Source: Tubiluchus corallicola
Lineage: Eukaryota; Priapulida; Priapulimorpha; Priapulimorphida; Tubiluchidae
Length of the DNA: 64,000 nt
Direction: 5' to 3'
Assembly (NCBI GenBank): GCA_030141605.1
Contig: JAQGDQ010000275.1
Location: 62,001 to 126,000, forward strand
Part shown: piece by piece, positions 14,516 to 37,824 of the stretch
How the letters are laid out: each line of letters opens with the position of its first letter
How positions within the stretch are numbered: the stretch's first letter is position 1
Made by a program: the position numbers and the translations under genes
Notes under the pieces: generated by a model
Databases searched by the model: none
Seen by the model: only the letters and a program-made list of their open reading frames with translations
Told to the model about the DNA's origin: nothing

Positions 14516-16663
14516 GTACGTATGGCAGGTTTTTCTCACCCGGGCTAGTTTATAAAGGGTTTTATTGTAAAACGGTATTGGGGGGAAATAGGAAAAGAAA
14601 CAGCTCGTATGTTAATAACAGTTTTCTTTATATCACCTCAACAAGAAAAAAGAAAGAAGGAAGACAGAGAGAAAAGAAAAGGAAAGAAAGATAGAATGAT
14701 AGAAAAAGGCAGGCGTGCAGGTAAGCAGACAAACAAATAAACAGAAACAAATCAAACACAATTATGTAAATATTTTTAATTTATATAGGTGCAGAACTGG
14801 AAATAAGAACCAGGAAATACAGTCGCTTTTAAAGGACAAATCAACGAAAGTAGATGATGCGGGTGGTGATGCCAAACTAGTAGGGCAAGGCACTATCTCT
14901 GCAAAACAGTCGTCTCGTCCGGATTCTGTAGAAATTTTGTATGACGAAATATCTCCAAAAGCCAAGCACAAAAGCATTGCAGAAAGGTAAACTGTATTAT
15001 TGGAAACTCGTTACGAGTTAGCTTATGAAAGGGACATTCAGAGGGTTATGAAAACTGGTCTGATCTCAGTTTTGTTGGGAACTAGGGCTGACATTTTTCG
15101 ATGTGCTAATGGTAAGCTAATTTTTAGTCCAATCTATATTAAGTTTTTGAGATCCTTTGGCACTCGACTCATCGGTACTGTAAGTAAAACAGTGAAAAAG
15201 TTGTTCTTAGGTCCAAACAGCAGTATTTCCCATCGTTTATAGAAGGAATGAACAAATAGTTTTTATAACTACACTTTACTTTGGCTGGAGCCAGCATATA
15301 AAACTATAGGTCGTTATTACATTTACCCAACTTTAAAACAATTTGTAATTGAATAACAAGAAATAAATCAAATAACTACGTGACGAAATTACTTTATTTC
15401 AACTTGATGAGGTATGTACACTCTTCGAACAGGCGTATACAACACATGGAAATGATGCAAAAACATCACTAAGTTTTATGCACAATTCTGCTGCATGTGT
15501 TGATAAGTGCTTTGCAGCATTTACAATATGTAAAATATTGTTTTGCCGAATAGAAAAGCTTTTGTGTGAGCTGTATAATTATTGTGCTTTTAAACACACC
15601 CGACTGGTGTGCGTGTTTGGCATCATTGAGCTAGATGTTGCGCGGATCTGCCGTCTGGCAGCAAAAATAATACGAAAACAATTACACTGCCTTTAACATG
15701 TTAGTCACACATAGGCCTATTCCACAGATTTTCAGCGCATTCGTCACTAGGCCAAATGAGCCTCAACATTTTGTTCACAAAGCTGATTTACAACACACGC
15801 GCAATCATATGGTCTATGGCATTTTAGTTTTTCAGCCCAGTAGCGTTTCAGCCCCATGAATGCCTTTTAATGGTGCTGGGAGGCATCATTGTTGACATCT
15901 ATGAGAGCTTTGTATACTTGTCCTGACATTACTGTCATTAATGCAGTCTGCTTACAGACCTAACTACTCGAGCTAAGATATTTTATCATTGTAGATTAAC
16001 ATGTAGACCTAGTTTGTTATAGGCAAGTTTGACACATCCTCTCTTGTCGATTTTACACGCAGTTAAATGATGTTTCAAACTGCTTAAACGATCAGACTTA
16101 GCATATGCTATAAACAATTCTATAAATGTAATTATAGAATATAATTTATTGATATAAAAGAAATGCTTTATATTGTCATTTCGTTTTCGTATATATATAT
16201 GGTCACGTGTTTGCATTCTTGTAGGCACAGAAGTGATCGATTTTCAACCATTAGTAGTGCCGGATCAATCTTGGGAGCCATTTTGTCCATCCTAAGATCT
16301 CAATATACAGCTACTCCAAAAGAAACTACATCAGCTCCCAGATCTGTGTCTTTGATCAGTGTAAGTGACAATTCATCAGAACATTCAGAAAAACCCTACG
16401 TAAATGTAGACGTTGACCTCGATGATGGTGAAAAGATACATTCCAATATAGAAGGTGAAGAACCGAACAATGAGACATCTAGCGGCGATAAGAGTAAAAA
16501 TATTGATCCTGACGACACCAGCAAAACAAGCGAAGAAGAATCTGGTGAAGAATTAGAGGTTGCAGTGCCAGAAGTTGATAGAGAAACTGTACGAGTGTCT
16601 AGGATGATATCTGTTGACGAATACAGTAAATTAGCTGACCAACACGACGGCGAGCAAGAATGA
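14358..16663 (+). CDS. Unrecognised single-pass membrane protein with acidic cytoplasmic tail
   Basis: I do not recognise this family. Exons 14358-14515, 14789-14986 and 16225-16663 join in phase 2 and phase 2 with GT-AG borders, giving 264 aa. The N-terminus is short and acidic with an NIS sequon at residue 10 and no cleavable signal. Residues 30-50 form one hydrophobic segment (TVLIVSAFVVPAIALLVCLL), followed by a basic HLKCR stop-transfer. This suggests an N-out, C-in (type III) topology. The ~210-residue tail is rich in Ser, Lys, Asp and Glu, with an EEESGEELE run, and looks disordered. There are possible Tyr-based signals (ILYDEI, EYSKL). AATAAA is at 16819. Start: the first ATG after the acceptor, which is just ten bases upstream. 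Confidence 0.82.
14789..14986 (+). CDS. Membrane protein coding exon 2
   Basis: Acceptor TTTATATAG, donor GAAAG|GTAAAC. Encodes about 66 polar residues just inside the membrane. A second AG at 14794 would break the frame. Confidence 0.78.
16225..16663 (+). CDS. Membrane protein coding exon 3 (acidic tail)
   Basis: Acceptor TTCTTGTAG. Encodes RHRSDRFSTISS through an Asp/Glu/Ser-rich tail to QHDGEQE and TGA. The reading frame upstream of 16225 is intronic. Confidence 0.82.
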
Positions 16664-16818
16664 ATGTTTTTTTTAGGAATTTTAATACAGATTGTAAAAA
16701 TATAAAAGGAAAAATATTATAATTAATTATTCATAGTCATAAGACTTGGTGTTTGATAAACAGTACTTTATACGATATGTAGGTCTATACATCTATATAT
16801 ATTTCATCAAAATTTTTT

Positions 16819-16824
16819 AATAAA
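16819..16824 (+). terminator. Poly(A) signal AATAAA, membrane-protein gene
   Basis: Located 156 bases after the stop codon. Confidence 0.55.
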
Positions 16825-17316
16825 TGCTAGCTATGTAACAAAGAAACTGAGCGAATATATACGTAGTATATTTTCAATGTGTATTAAGTTTACATAATGG
16901 GCTAATCAATTTACCTTTACAAGATTTGCCTTAATTGCCTACTGTTCAGTGAATTGAAATTTGCAAATCGCTGCATCCTGACAGACCATGGGTTATTCCG
17001 GCTACTTTGCAGTTGGCAACTTCAGGCCGTATTGGGTATGAGTCAAAATTAGTAATGGTAAAGCAAATTGGTCGTAATTAATAACCAACATGAACTGAGT
17101 ACAACTGGTGTTTTTGAGTGGAAAAAATATTCGAGTACAACAACATTCGTGCGTCTCAATATTTTTACACCTTTTAAAATTCAATATTAGCTTTTTTCAA
17201 CTGAAAATCTCGACTTTTTTGTGACTTGTGAAGATTTATAAATAAGTCCGTGTTTACTAATGAACATCAACGTTTCAACGATTTCGTGCAAGTAATTATT
17301 GGGTGTGAAAATAAAT

Positions 17317-17393
17317 TTGATATCGTTACTATAGTATAAACTAGAGTGCAATCAATTACTGATTGCACTCTAGTTTATATTACAGTATATCAA
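17317..17393. repeat. Perfect 19-bp hairpin with extended stem
   Basis: Arms ATAAACTAGAGTGCAATCA (17336-17354) and its exact reverse complement (17360-17378) enclose a 5-nt loop, ATTAC. Outside them TTGATAT (17317-17323) pairs with ATATCAA (17387-17393) across an imperfect stretch. It is intergenic, between the membrane-protein gene and the dehydrogenase. The rest of 16825-18293 shows nothing else. Confidence 0.95.
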
Positions 17394-18293
17394 TTCTATT
17401 ATAGAGATGCAGGACCACTGAACCACAGCGCTGTATGAAGTAATTATTCGAATTGAAGTACATGTAATTGCATGAATCAAGTTATTTTATCATTTTTTTA
17501 CCTTGAGACATTGACCTTTGAACTTGAAGAAAATGGTTTCCAGGTTGTCCTAGTGTCAAGTTTGGTGATTAAATCATCGTCTGTTTTGATTTCGATATTT
17601 AAAAAAGCTTATATGATATTTGAGCTCTAAAAAGTAAAAACAATCTGTTTCCAGGTCTTGCCCAAACTTATCAGCCTGCCAAGATCGGTGGTAATAATTA
17701 TGTTGCTGTATTCACTTGATTTTATTATGATCATAATGTGAAGAGATACACACACAGACGCAACTAAATGCCCTATCCTCGCACCGATTACTGTCAGTGT
17801 GATCAATTATAGGTTCGTAGAATAATAGCTACAGGTTAACATAATAATTGATACCAGATAATAAAATCTAATACATTACTCCAAAGTTGTAGCGGACTTC
17901 GGCGGTTACAAAAAGTAGTCCGTAGTGCAATAGTAACTGATGTATTATATGACATCTGAACTGGTGCATATTAAACGCAGATAAGGAATAAAAAAGTACA
18001 TGTAATTTTCTGTTTTAAATTGCACTGATACCTAGCTATTAGAAATTGTTTTCTAATAGGTAATATTATATAATTCCTTTTTGGCTTTAGTTCTTGTTTG
18101 CTAGGAAATATTTTACCGGAGGTAGGCACTATAAATCCAGGAAGTGTTCTTAGGCCTCTGCGTGGCGTTATCTTTTTCATATTGTTTTCGTATTTACTTA
18201 TTTAAAAAAATGATATAGAACTGTAGAAGAAACGCATTATTTTAGACAACTCATTTAAAAATTGTCTTGAAGTTACTTTGGGTTTAATATAAA

Positions 18294-31254
<12,961 letters not shown>

Positions 31255-31480
31255 AGATATATGTTTGAGGGAAGAACGATGCTGAAGATCATAGTAACGC
31301 ACGCTTTTGGTTTGATTTGCATGAAATTGTCACTTATTAACTGCTGAAGTGCCTTATGTGGGGTAGGATCATAAATGTAAACACATTATAGCAAAGTATG
31401 ATGTTCCTCTATAGGTAATGGTTTCGTGCATAGGAAATACCAGTGTGCATATTAAATTATGTATATATTTTGTAAATTAA

Positions 31481-31486
31481 AATAAA
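31481..31486 (+). terminator. Poly(A) signal AATAAA, LeuDH-like gene
   Basis: Located 227 bases after the stop codon. Confidence 0.65.
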
Positions 31487-34400
31487 ACTGCGTGTGTGCT
31501 TTTTATAACATCCATGCACAAAAAAGGTTTCTCATCTTGAATAAGAGGAATATGGTGTGCAGTATGTAGGCTTAAAGTGTCGCAGAAAATTTTGTAGGTT
31601 GTCAAAACGTTTGCTCAGATAATCGTTCAGAGAAGTTTCACTCAGAGAAGTGAAAAATGTTGTTGGTTGCTTAACTTGCACATTTTGAGGAAAAACAAAA
31701 CTCATAATCCACAATTAATATTTCTGTAACAAAAAGGTTATAGAGTTAAAATGGATGGTCCTTAATATGATTGCATAGATTAATTTTAAACTGCATGCTA
31801 GCGCTAAACGTGTATATTAATCAAGGTATTTATAAATGATCCACAATTGTTATTTAGCATGAGTTTATTTTATTATAAAGAAAGTTATACAATATGTAAT
31901 TTTTTGTCTGACCATTTAACAGTCAAATTTTTTATTGTTAAACACACTTTGTCTTTAATTGTTTTTCGTTTTTCTTTGAATCAGGTATGTGTTGTCAGTA
32001 TGCTGCCATATCTTGCATCTACAGAGTTAAAATCTCAAGTTAGTTATTATATTTGAGCCTAAGATCTGAATTATTTATACCTTTTTTGTTTTTTTGTACA
32101 TATTTATACTATGTGTACTTTTAAGTTTGTTTATATGCGTATTGCTTAATTAATATTTTTTGGCTTTCCTACAAATTAAGGTGATACTACTTGTTAAAGG
32201 AAAGTCCAAGTCTTCTGGGAATTTGCGTTTATTTCAATATTTGGGAAAAATTTAGAAAAATTTAGTAGTAAAAGTGTGATAAGCACATTGTGTAATTAGT
32301 GAAAGCTAAAGTTGTGATGATTTCATGCTTGCTCACTTCCATTTTGAACACGCATTCTTCCAGTAATGAACGTTTATGTTCACTGAAGAAGCAGCACTTT
32401 CTTTCTAAGGTATAATGAGTTTATACAACAAATTAGATAACTAGTTTTGTGAGATTTTTGAATAAACATTTGGTAAGCTGTCGAAATTTGAATTAGTATA
32501 AGCAACGAGCACTTACAGAAACCACGATGTGCTTACAAAGAGTCATACGAAGTCTACTAGTTACGTCATAATTTTCGAGTGAATGGCAGCTACCACCGCA
32601 CCTGGAAATATCTGTACAACGATAGTATAAATTAAGTTTATGCTTTATAGACAATTGTTTTTGCAAATTTCTTTGTTATGCTTTTCCAAGTTTCTATGTA
32701 AAATGAACCCAACATACCAAAGTGACTTGTCCTTTCCTTTAAACTAGTTTAAACTTATTATGAAGAATTAGATAGATATCAGTGTGGTACGCATTTACAA
32801 GTGCATTTCATTTGGCAGAAAATGTAGAACAACAACTGCTGTAAAAAATTTAAAATTGGCATTGGTTAAGAGCCTGTTTTCTGTTTTATGTTTCATGTCG
32901 GATGTAATGCCTAAAATGTCTTAACAGTATTTGGTAAAAGCGAGATATTCATTTGCTCAAAGTCAAGTATTTGTTCATTTACTACAGTTTTGAGATCTGT
33001 GTAGGGCAATTTTTTGCTTGTTAACTTTATCTAGATTTTTAACATGTTTCGTTGGCGGAGAATAAAGATCAGGAACTGGTTATTTTACATTGACTGAGAT
33101 GGTTCAACCATGTGCAATTCTACTTCTGTTTGTAAATTGTGTTTTTTGAGATGTTTCTTAAAATATGAATCATGATTATTTTTGCATTTAGGATGATATC
33201 TCTTATTATTATGTCAAATTAAATCTCGCTACTGTTTCTTTTAATTGTAGCTAGACTTAATCTATTACTGTTTTTGTGGATTTAGTAACACCAGTCATTG
33301 CTGTCATATAATTGTATTGCATTACATATTTAATGCAGTGATTAATACTTGACTTATTTGACAAGAAATCTATCAATTACTACTCTTGTTGAATGAGTGT
33401 GAGAGTATGTGAGAGAATCGATACAGGAAACTTCTTAAATTGTACTCATAAACCAATTTTCATGCGTTCTTCTACAAATTATCCTAGATAAAGGCTGATG
33501 TTACATATCTTAAAGCCTGTAATGTTATCGATAATAATAACGTCGTAGCGCCATCTGTTAACAGGGAACCAATAAAACAGTCCATGGAGTCAACAGTACA
33601 CGTGTATATTGTAGTAGGCACTTTCACTAAGTGAATCATTCTCGTTCTTATTATAATAATGCACGATAACGTTGTTTCATTCATTTAGTGTGCTTGTTTC
33701 TTCTTTGTTACACGAGAAAAAAATGAGATACGAATTTAAATCTTTGTTACGAAATTAATTAAATTGCGATTATTAAACAGAACAGTTTTGGAATCTTAGT
33801 TTGTATTTTTGATCGTCTTTTGCGTTGTGCTTGATACTTGATGGTGTTTCTGGTCTTCCTTGTTGCCTTAGCTTTAAAACGTTTTTTTTAAATTAACGTT
33901 GTCATGCAGCCGTTTCGATCAAAAGTTGGTGGCAGCGGCAGTAGTCACGGAAACAGTTAGGAAGACGAAAACAGTTACTGGTCATCTCTACATTTGTTTC
34001 ACTACCGTGATGCAGGGAAAAAGTAGAAGAGGGTTTTTTTAGAAATAGAGGCGTGTTGAGGTAGTGGGTGAGGAATTTTTTGTTATAAGTTACCGTATGG
34101 TAACACTACGAAATCCCTCTAATAGGAATGCTCTATTCAGCGGTTGCCTGGAGCCCGGGAAAAGTTTAGCAAAGAGGGTGATCATTAAGTCGTGTGCCAG
34201 AGATGCAAACAGCAGCTGTGGCAAAATTAATTGCGCTACCTAGATTTCTAAAGTGATTTTTTAAAACAGCCTAGTTTCCGATTAAATTCGAAGGCAAGCG
34301 AAATAAAATCATATGAAAACTATATAATACGATTTTAGAATGGTGGAGTGATTAAAGATGGATGCGAACTGACTGAATAATCGAACAGTCGGATAAACAA

Positions 34401-34860
34401 ACAAACAAGTAACCAATCGTGTAATCGAGCAAACAAACAAGCATGAGTAGTCAGGCAGAAAGACAGAAATGGAGACTATCTGACTATCTGACAAATTTAC
34501 CAAGCGATTGACATCAGTCAGCCATTATGTATCTATCAAAATCCATGAAAATAAAAAAAGAATCGCCACTAAGTGAAAAGACAAATGCATAATTATGATC
34601 AAAATTATCACTTATTTATAGTAAACATAAAATAAAACATCTGTAGTGCAGACTTTTTAAAGAATAAAAGAATTTTGGAAATCTTTGTCAACTAAATTTA
34701 TATTTGTTTCGAATTTTCAATTTTGTTGTGTTTTTGCTGAACAAAGTTTCCCATATTATAAGATCTAGGCTGCTCACATTAACATGACAGTATTAGATCT
34801 AATATTTAATACGTGGCTACTCATCATTCATTGGTCAGTTTCTATGAAGCTAGGTAACTA
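31487..34860. other. Intergenic region between LeuDH-like and SR/K-rich genes
   Basis: No coding gene seen. It contains the family A MITE at 32194-32742. The rest is AT-rich single-copy-looking sequence. Confidence 0.55.
32194..32742. mobile_element. TTAA-AGGAAAG MITE family A, intergenic copy
   Basis: Ends TTAA-AGGAAAGTCCAAGTC and the reverse complement of TTAA-AGGAAAGGACAAGTC. It is about 549 bp and colinear with 19199-19734 over its whole length. Confidence 0.88.
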
Positions 34861-34913
34861 ACTGCGTAATGACGCAGAAGCGGATGCTGTTGCTGTGATC
34901 ATAAGTGATGACG

Positions 34914-34927
34914 ATCACCATGGCAAC
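34914..34927. promoter_or_regulatory. X-box-like RFX site upstream of the SR/K-rich gene
   Basis: ATCACCATGGCAAC matches 11 of 14 bases of the palindromic X-box GTTGCCATGGCAAC, including the full CCATGGCAAC half. It lies about 110 bp before the ATG. CRE-like TGACG half sites lie nearby (34870s and 34909-34913). Function is inferred. Confidence 0.5.
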
Positions 34928-35036
34928 GATTGTGTTTCATCTATTGTTATTCTTGGAGAAGACGTTACTGGTCTGAATTTCCCTAAACGACAACATCGTG
35001 TTCGCTAAGTACTCCTGTCTTTTTCCTAAGCGCAAA

Positions 35037-36370
35037 ATGTGGTGTAAGTATTGCTTTTTAATTTTCTTTTTACTTTGTAAATAAGTTACCATTGAGTGTA
35101 CGTGTAGAATAATTCATTTTATTAATTTTTGTTAGACTCCTCCGCCTGCAGCAAGTCTCGCGGACGTAGTCGAAGTGACCTTAGGCCCCGTTCAGAACGT
35201 AGCCGCGGTAAGGCGAAGAGATTGATGTCTAGAAACAGGTTCAAGCAAAGAAGATTCGGAACACTCAGGCGTACAACGATGGTCAAAAGAATGAAAACTA
35301 AATCAAGAAGTAGATCGGTACTAAAGAAGGGAGGATCTTTGTTGAGAAAGAGGGCTACATCCAGGTCAGTTTTGAAACGCAGACCTGTGTCCAAAAAAGG
35401 AAGATCCAGGTCAGTTTTGAGACGCAGAGCTGTGTCCAAAAAAAGAAGATCCATGTCAAGAGCAATGTTGGCTAAACGAAATTTTATGTCCAAACGGAGG
35501 GCCAGTTCTCAGATGGGAAGAGCCAGAAATTCCAAGATGAGAACCAGAAGTATGAGAAGAAGTCTTTCTAAGAGCCCAAGTAGGAGACCAGTGTCCTCAA
35601 AGAAAAGATCACTGTCTAGGGGAAGAGCTACGTCTAAAAAACTGAGATCCGCGTCCCGATCCAGAGTGGTCTCCAAAAGCGGCAAATCAAAGACCAGAGG
35701 CAGAGCGGCGTCTAAGAGATCGATATCTAAAAGTCGTACCGTGGTCAAAAGCAGAACAAGATCAAAGTCACGTGGTAGAACCGTGTCCAAAACCAGACAA
35801 TCAAAGCCCAAAGGCAGATCGATGTCTAAGAAAGGAAAGTCAATGTCCAAAGGCAGATCGATGTCTAAGAAAGGAAAGCCAAAGTCCGAAGGCAGAAGCT
35901 TGTCCAGCAAGCAAAGAGCCAAGTCAAGAGATAAAGTTAAAGCTACGTCGACAACAAGGAAATCCAGGTCCAAAATTAGAGATGTGTCCAAGGCAAAAGT
36001 GAAGAAGTCTGGCGACGCAAGTGTAACAACAAAAGCTAAGTCTAAGAGCCCAAGTCCAAAGCCTAAATCACCCGTAAAGAAAAAGCCAGGCAAGAAAGGA
36101 AGTGAAAAGAAAATTGCAGAGGATGCTGGTTCAAGCAACTCTTTACTCGGGAAATTGTTTTCTAGGTAAAAAAATGATAGAAATTTAGAAATAAAATAAG
36201 GATTTGTTAACTTTCACGAATTCATTGGCACTTATTGCTAAAACTTTTTTATTTTCAGTTCAACTGGTGGTGAAGTCCAGGGAAACAGTCCCAAGGCTGC
36301 GAAGGCGAAGGTTGTGAAGAAGGTTCATCCCAAGAAGGAACCTCACAGAGCCAAAGCTATAAAAGCTTGA
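35037..36370 (+). CDS. Ser/Arg/Lys-rich repetitive basic protein, possible sperm nuclear basic protein
   Basis: Exons 35037-35043 (ATGTGGT, 7 bases), 35136-36165 and 36259-36370 join in phases 1 and 2, giving 382 aa. Nearly all residues are S, R, K, G, A or V, with very few acidic ones. It is built of degenerate repeats such as SRSVLKRRPVSKKG and KGRSMSKKGK, many near 18-36 bp at DNA level. There is no RRM, zinc finger or signal peptide. The C-terminal third turns lysine-rich with SPxPK and SPVKKK motifs and a final AKAKVVKKVHPKKE, like linker-histone tails. Likely DNA- or RNA-bound in the nucleus. Protamine-like or H1-like sperm protein is my preferred reading; an SR-domain splicing cofactor is the alternative. 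The tiny first exon is supported by a GTAAGT donor and by phase. Confidence 0.82.
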
Positions 36371-36467
36371 GAAATTTTTATTCAAACTTAATCACAGCTG
36401 CTGAAAATATAATTATATTACATGTGTACTCGACCATTGCAATATTTAACAGCATGTTATTTTTCCA

Positions 36468-36473
36468 AATAAA
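36468..36473 (+). terminator. Poly(A) signal AATAAA, SR/K-rich gene
   Basis: Located 98 bases after the stop codon at 36368-36370. Confidence 0.65.
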
Positions 36474-36743
36474 ATTCTATTCTTTTTGTTGAAAATGAAC
36501 TTTTGGTGACTGTATAACTTTGTGTAACCAAAACAGTAACTGATGATGTGTTATTTAATAATAACATTCGTGAATATAAATGGCGTGAAATTTGAACTGA
36601 GGGAAATGAAATCGGTTTTAAAATTTTTAAATACTTAAGTGTGATAAACAAGAATTAATAAACTAACGGTTTATCAATAATTAGAAATTAACATTACAAC
36701 TAATTAATTGAAGAAGGACGGCTCTGAATAACTAATTTAGCTA

Positions 36744-36755
36744 GGAATCGAACCC
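36744..36755 (-). repeat. tRNA B-box-like site (SINE fragment)
   Basis: The minus strand reads GGGTTCGATTCC, a perfect T-arm/B-box core, without a foldable tRNA around it. Confidence 0.4.
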
Positions 36756-36984
36756 AGAACTTCGGGGTATCAGGCGCTTTAAATTTATATTGATAAGTAG
36801 ATTGACAGATAAACAAACAGACACAGCAAAAAATGTTAGAAAGACACAGTCAATTAAGCAAGTAAATAAACAAAAACTGAATTAAATAAATAAATAAATA
36901 ATTAAATAAACAAATGAAATTAGTGAAGCCGTGTAATTAATTTCGTGATTATAATTTATCACGATTGTGCGTATAAACCTACAA

Positions 36985-37105
36985 TAACAACCCACCACAT
37001 CACACCCACTACACCACATCACCCACACCGCCCTATTTACACCATTCCGTACCAGACCACACTTGTCACACCACCCATCCCACACCACTCACACCCACTG
37101 TTACC
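36985..37105. repeat. CACACC-rich low-complexity tract
   Basis: Irregular CCACACC/CATCACACC motifs; no coding signal. Confidence 0.8.
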
Positions 37106-37190
37106 ACGACAACCTCTTCTGCAACAACTAGTGCGATATCCTGGTAGCAGTGTCCCCTTTTTAAAGGCCAACATTGCTGACATCCTTATG

Positions 37191-37430
37191 ATGTCACACA
37201 AGCTAAGATGTTGAAAAGACTAAAATATCTCGATGGCAGAGCCTCATTTTTAGTGGTAATGTTATTGATGTCCTCACTTGTGTCTCAATTTGACACAAGC
37301 TAAATCATTTAAGAGACAAAAATATCCTGGGCCGGAGCCTCATTTGTTATTAGCGGTATTGTTATTAAAACACAAAATGTGTCCTAGTTTGACACAAGTT
37401 GAGATGATGAATAAAGAAACAAGATACTGG
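37191..37430. repeat. Dispersed repeat GACACAAGCTAA, tandem copies
   Basis: Two to three imperfect copies of a unit of about 115 bp (CACAAGCTAA, AGACTAAAATATC, GAGCCTCATTT, GTTATT). Related single copies are at 38840-38945 and 39427-39530 in the galaxin-like introns. Confidence 0.7.
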
Positions 37431-37511
37431 AAACGTTAGCAGCAACAAAAATAGTACTTTTTCATCGTTTTAGATTTGTGAACTGGTCCCTAGTCTGGTC
37501 CTAGTAACAAC

Positions 37512-37517
37512 TTTATT
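37512..37517 (-). terminator. Poly(A) signal AATAAA, galaxin-like gene
   Basis: On the minus strand, AATAAAG lies 224 bases beyond the stop codon. Together with the SR/K-rich gene signal at 36468 it defines a convergent pair about 1 kb apart. Confidence 0.55.
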
Positions 37518-37740
37518 AAAAAAAAAAACTACACAAATAGACAATGACAGCATTAATGAATATAATAGTAGAATAACTAGTTATAGCTAATATTCGCTGA
37601 AGTGTACGTTGTTTCTATATCAACTTATTTATATAAATATTTCTACTTCTCCAAGGTTTATAAATCAGAATAAAACTGTCTGACATATTGTGCTAGTTTT
37701 CTAGGGGTGTCTTTGTGAAACCATAAACGACCTTGTTTGG

Positions 37741-37824
37741 TTAGTAGCAGTATGGTCCTGGATAAGCGAAGCCCAGTGTCGTCACTTGTCCAGCGCAACA
37801 TCTTTGCCTTGACAAATCATATGT
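37741..37824 (-). CDS. Galaxin-like last coding exon
   Basis: Acceptor TCGTGTTTCAG, stop TAA at 37743-37741. Encodes TYDLSRQRCCAGQVTTLGFA then YPGPYCY. It completes the repeat begun by CCHDWQ in the previous exon. Confidence 0.9.
   Translation of the reverse strand, partial: TYDLSRQRCCAGQVTTLGFAYPGPYCY

Noticed and set aside
15000-15242. 80-codon frame in intron 2 of the membrane-protein gene
   Set aside because: No ATG start, no recognisable family, and lies between two exons whose phases join without it.
35122-36138. Long minus-strand Leu/Asp-rich frames opposite the SR/K-rich gene
   Set aside because: Antisense shadows of Lys/Arg/Ser codons; the plus strand has splice sites, stop and poly(A) signal.
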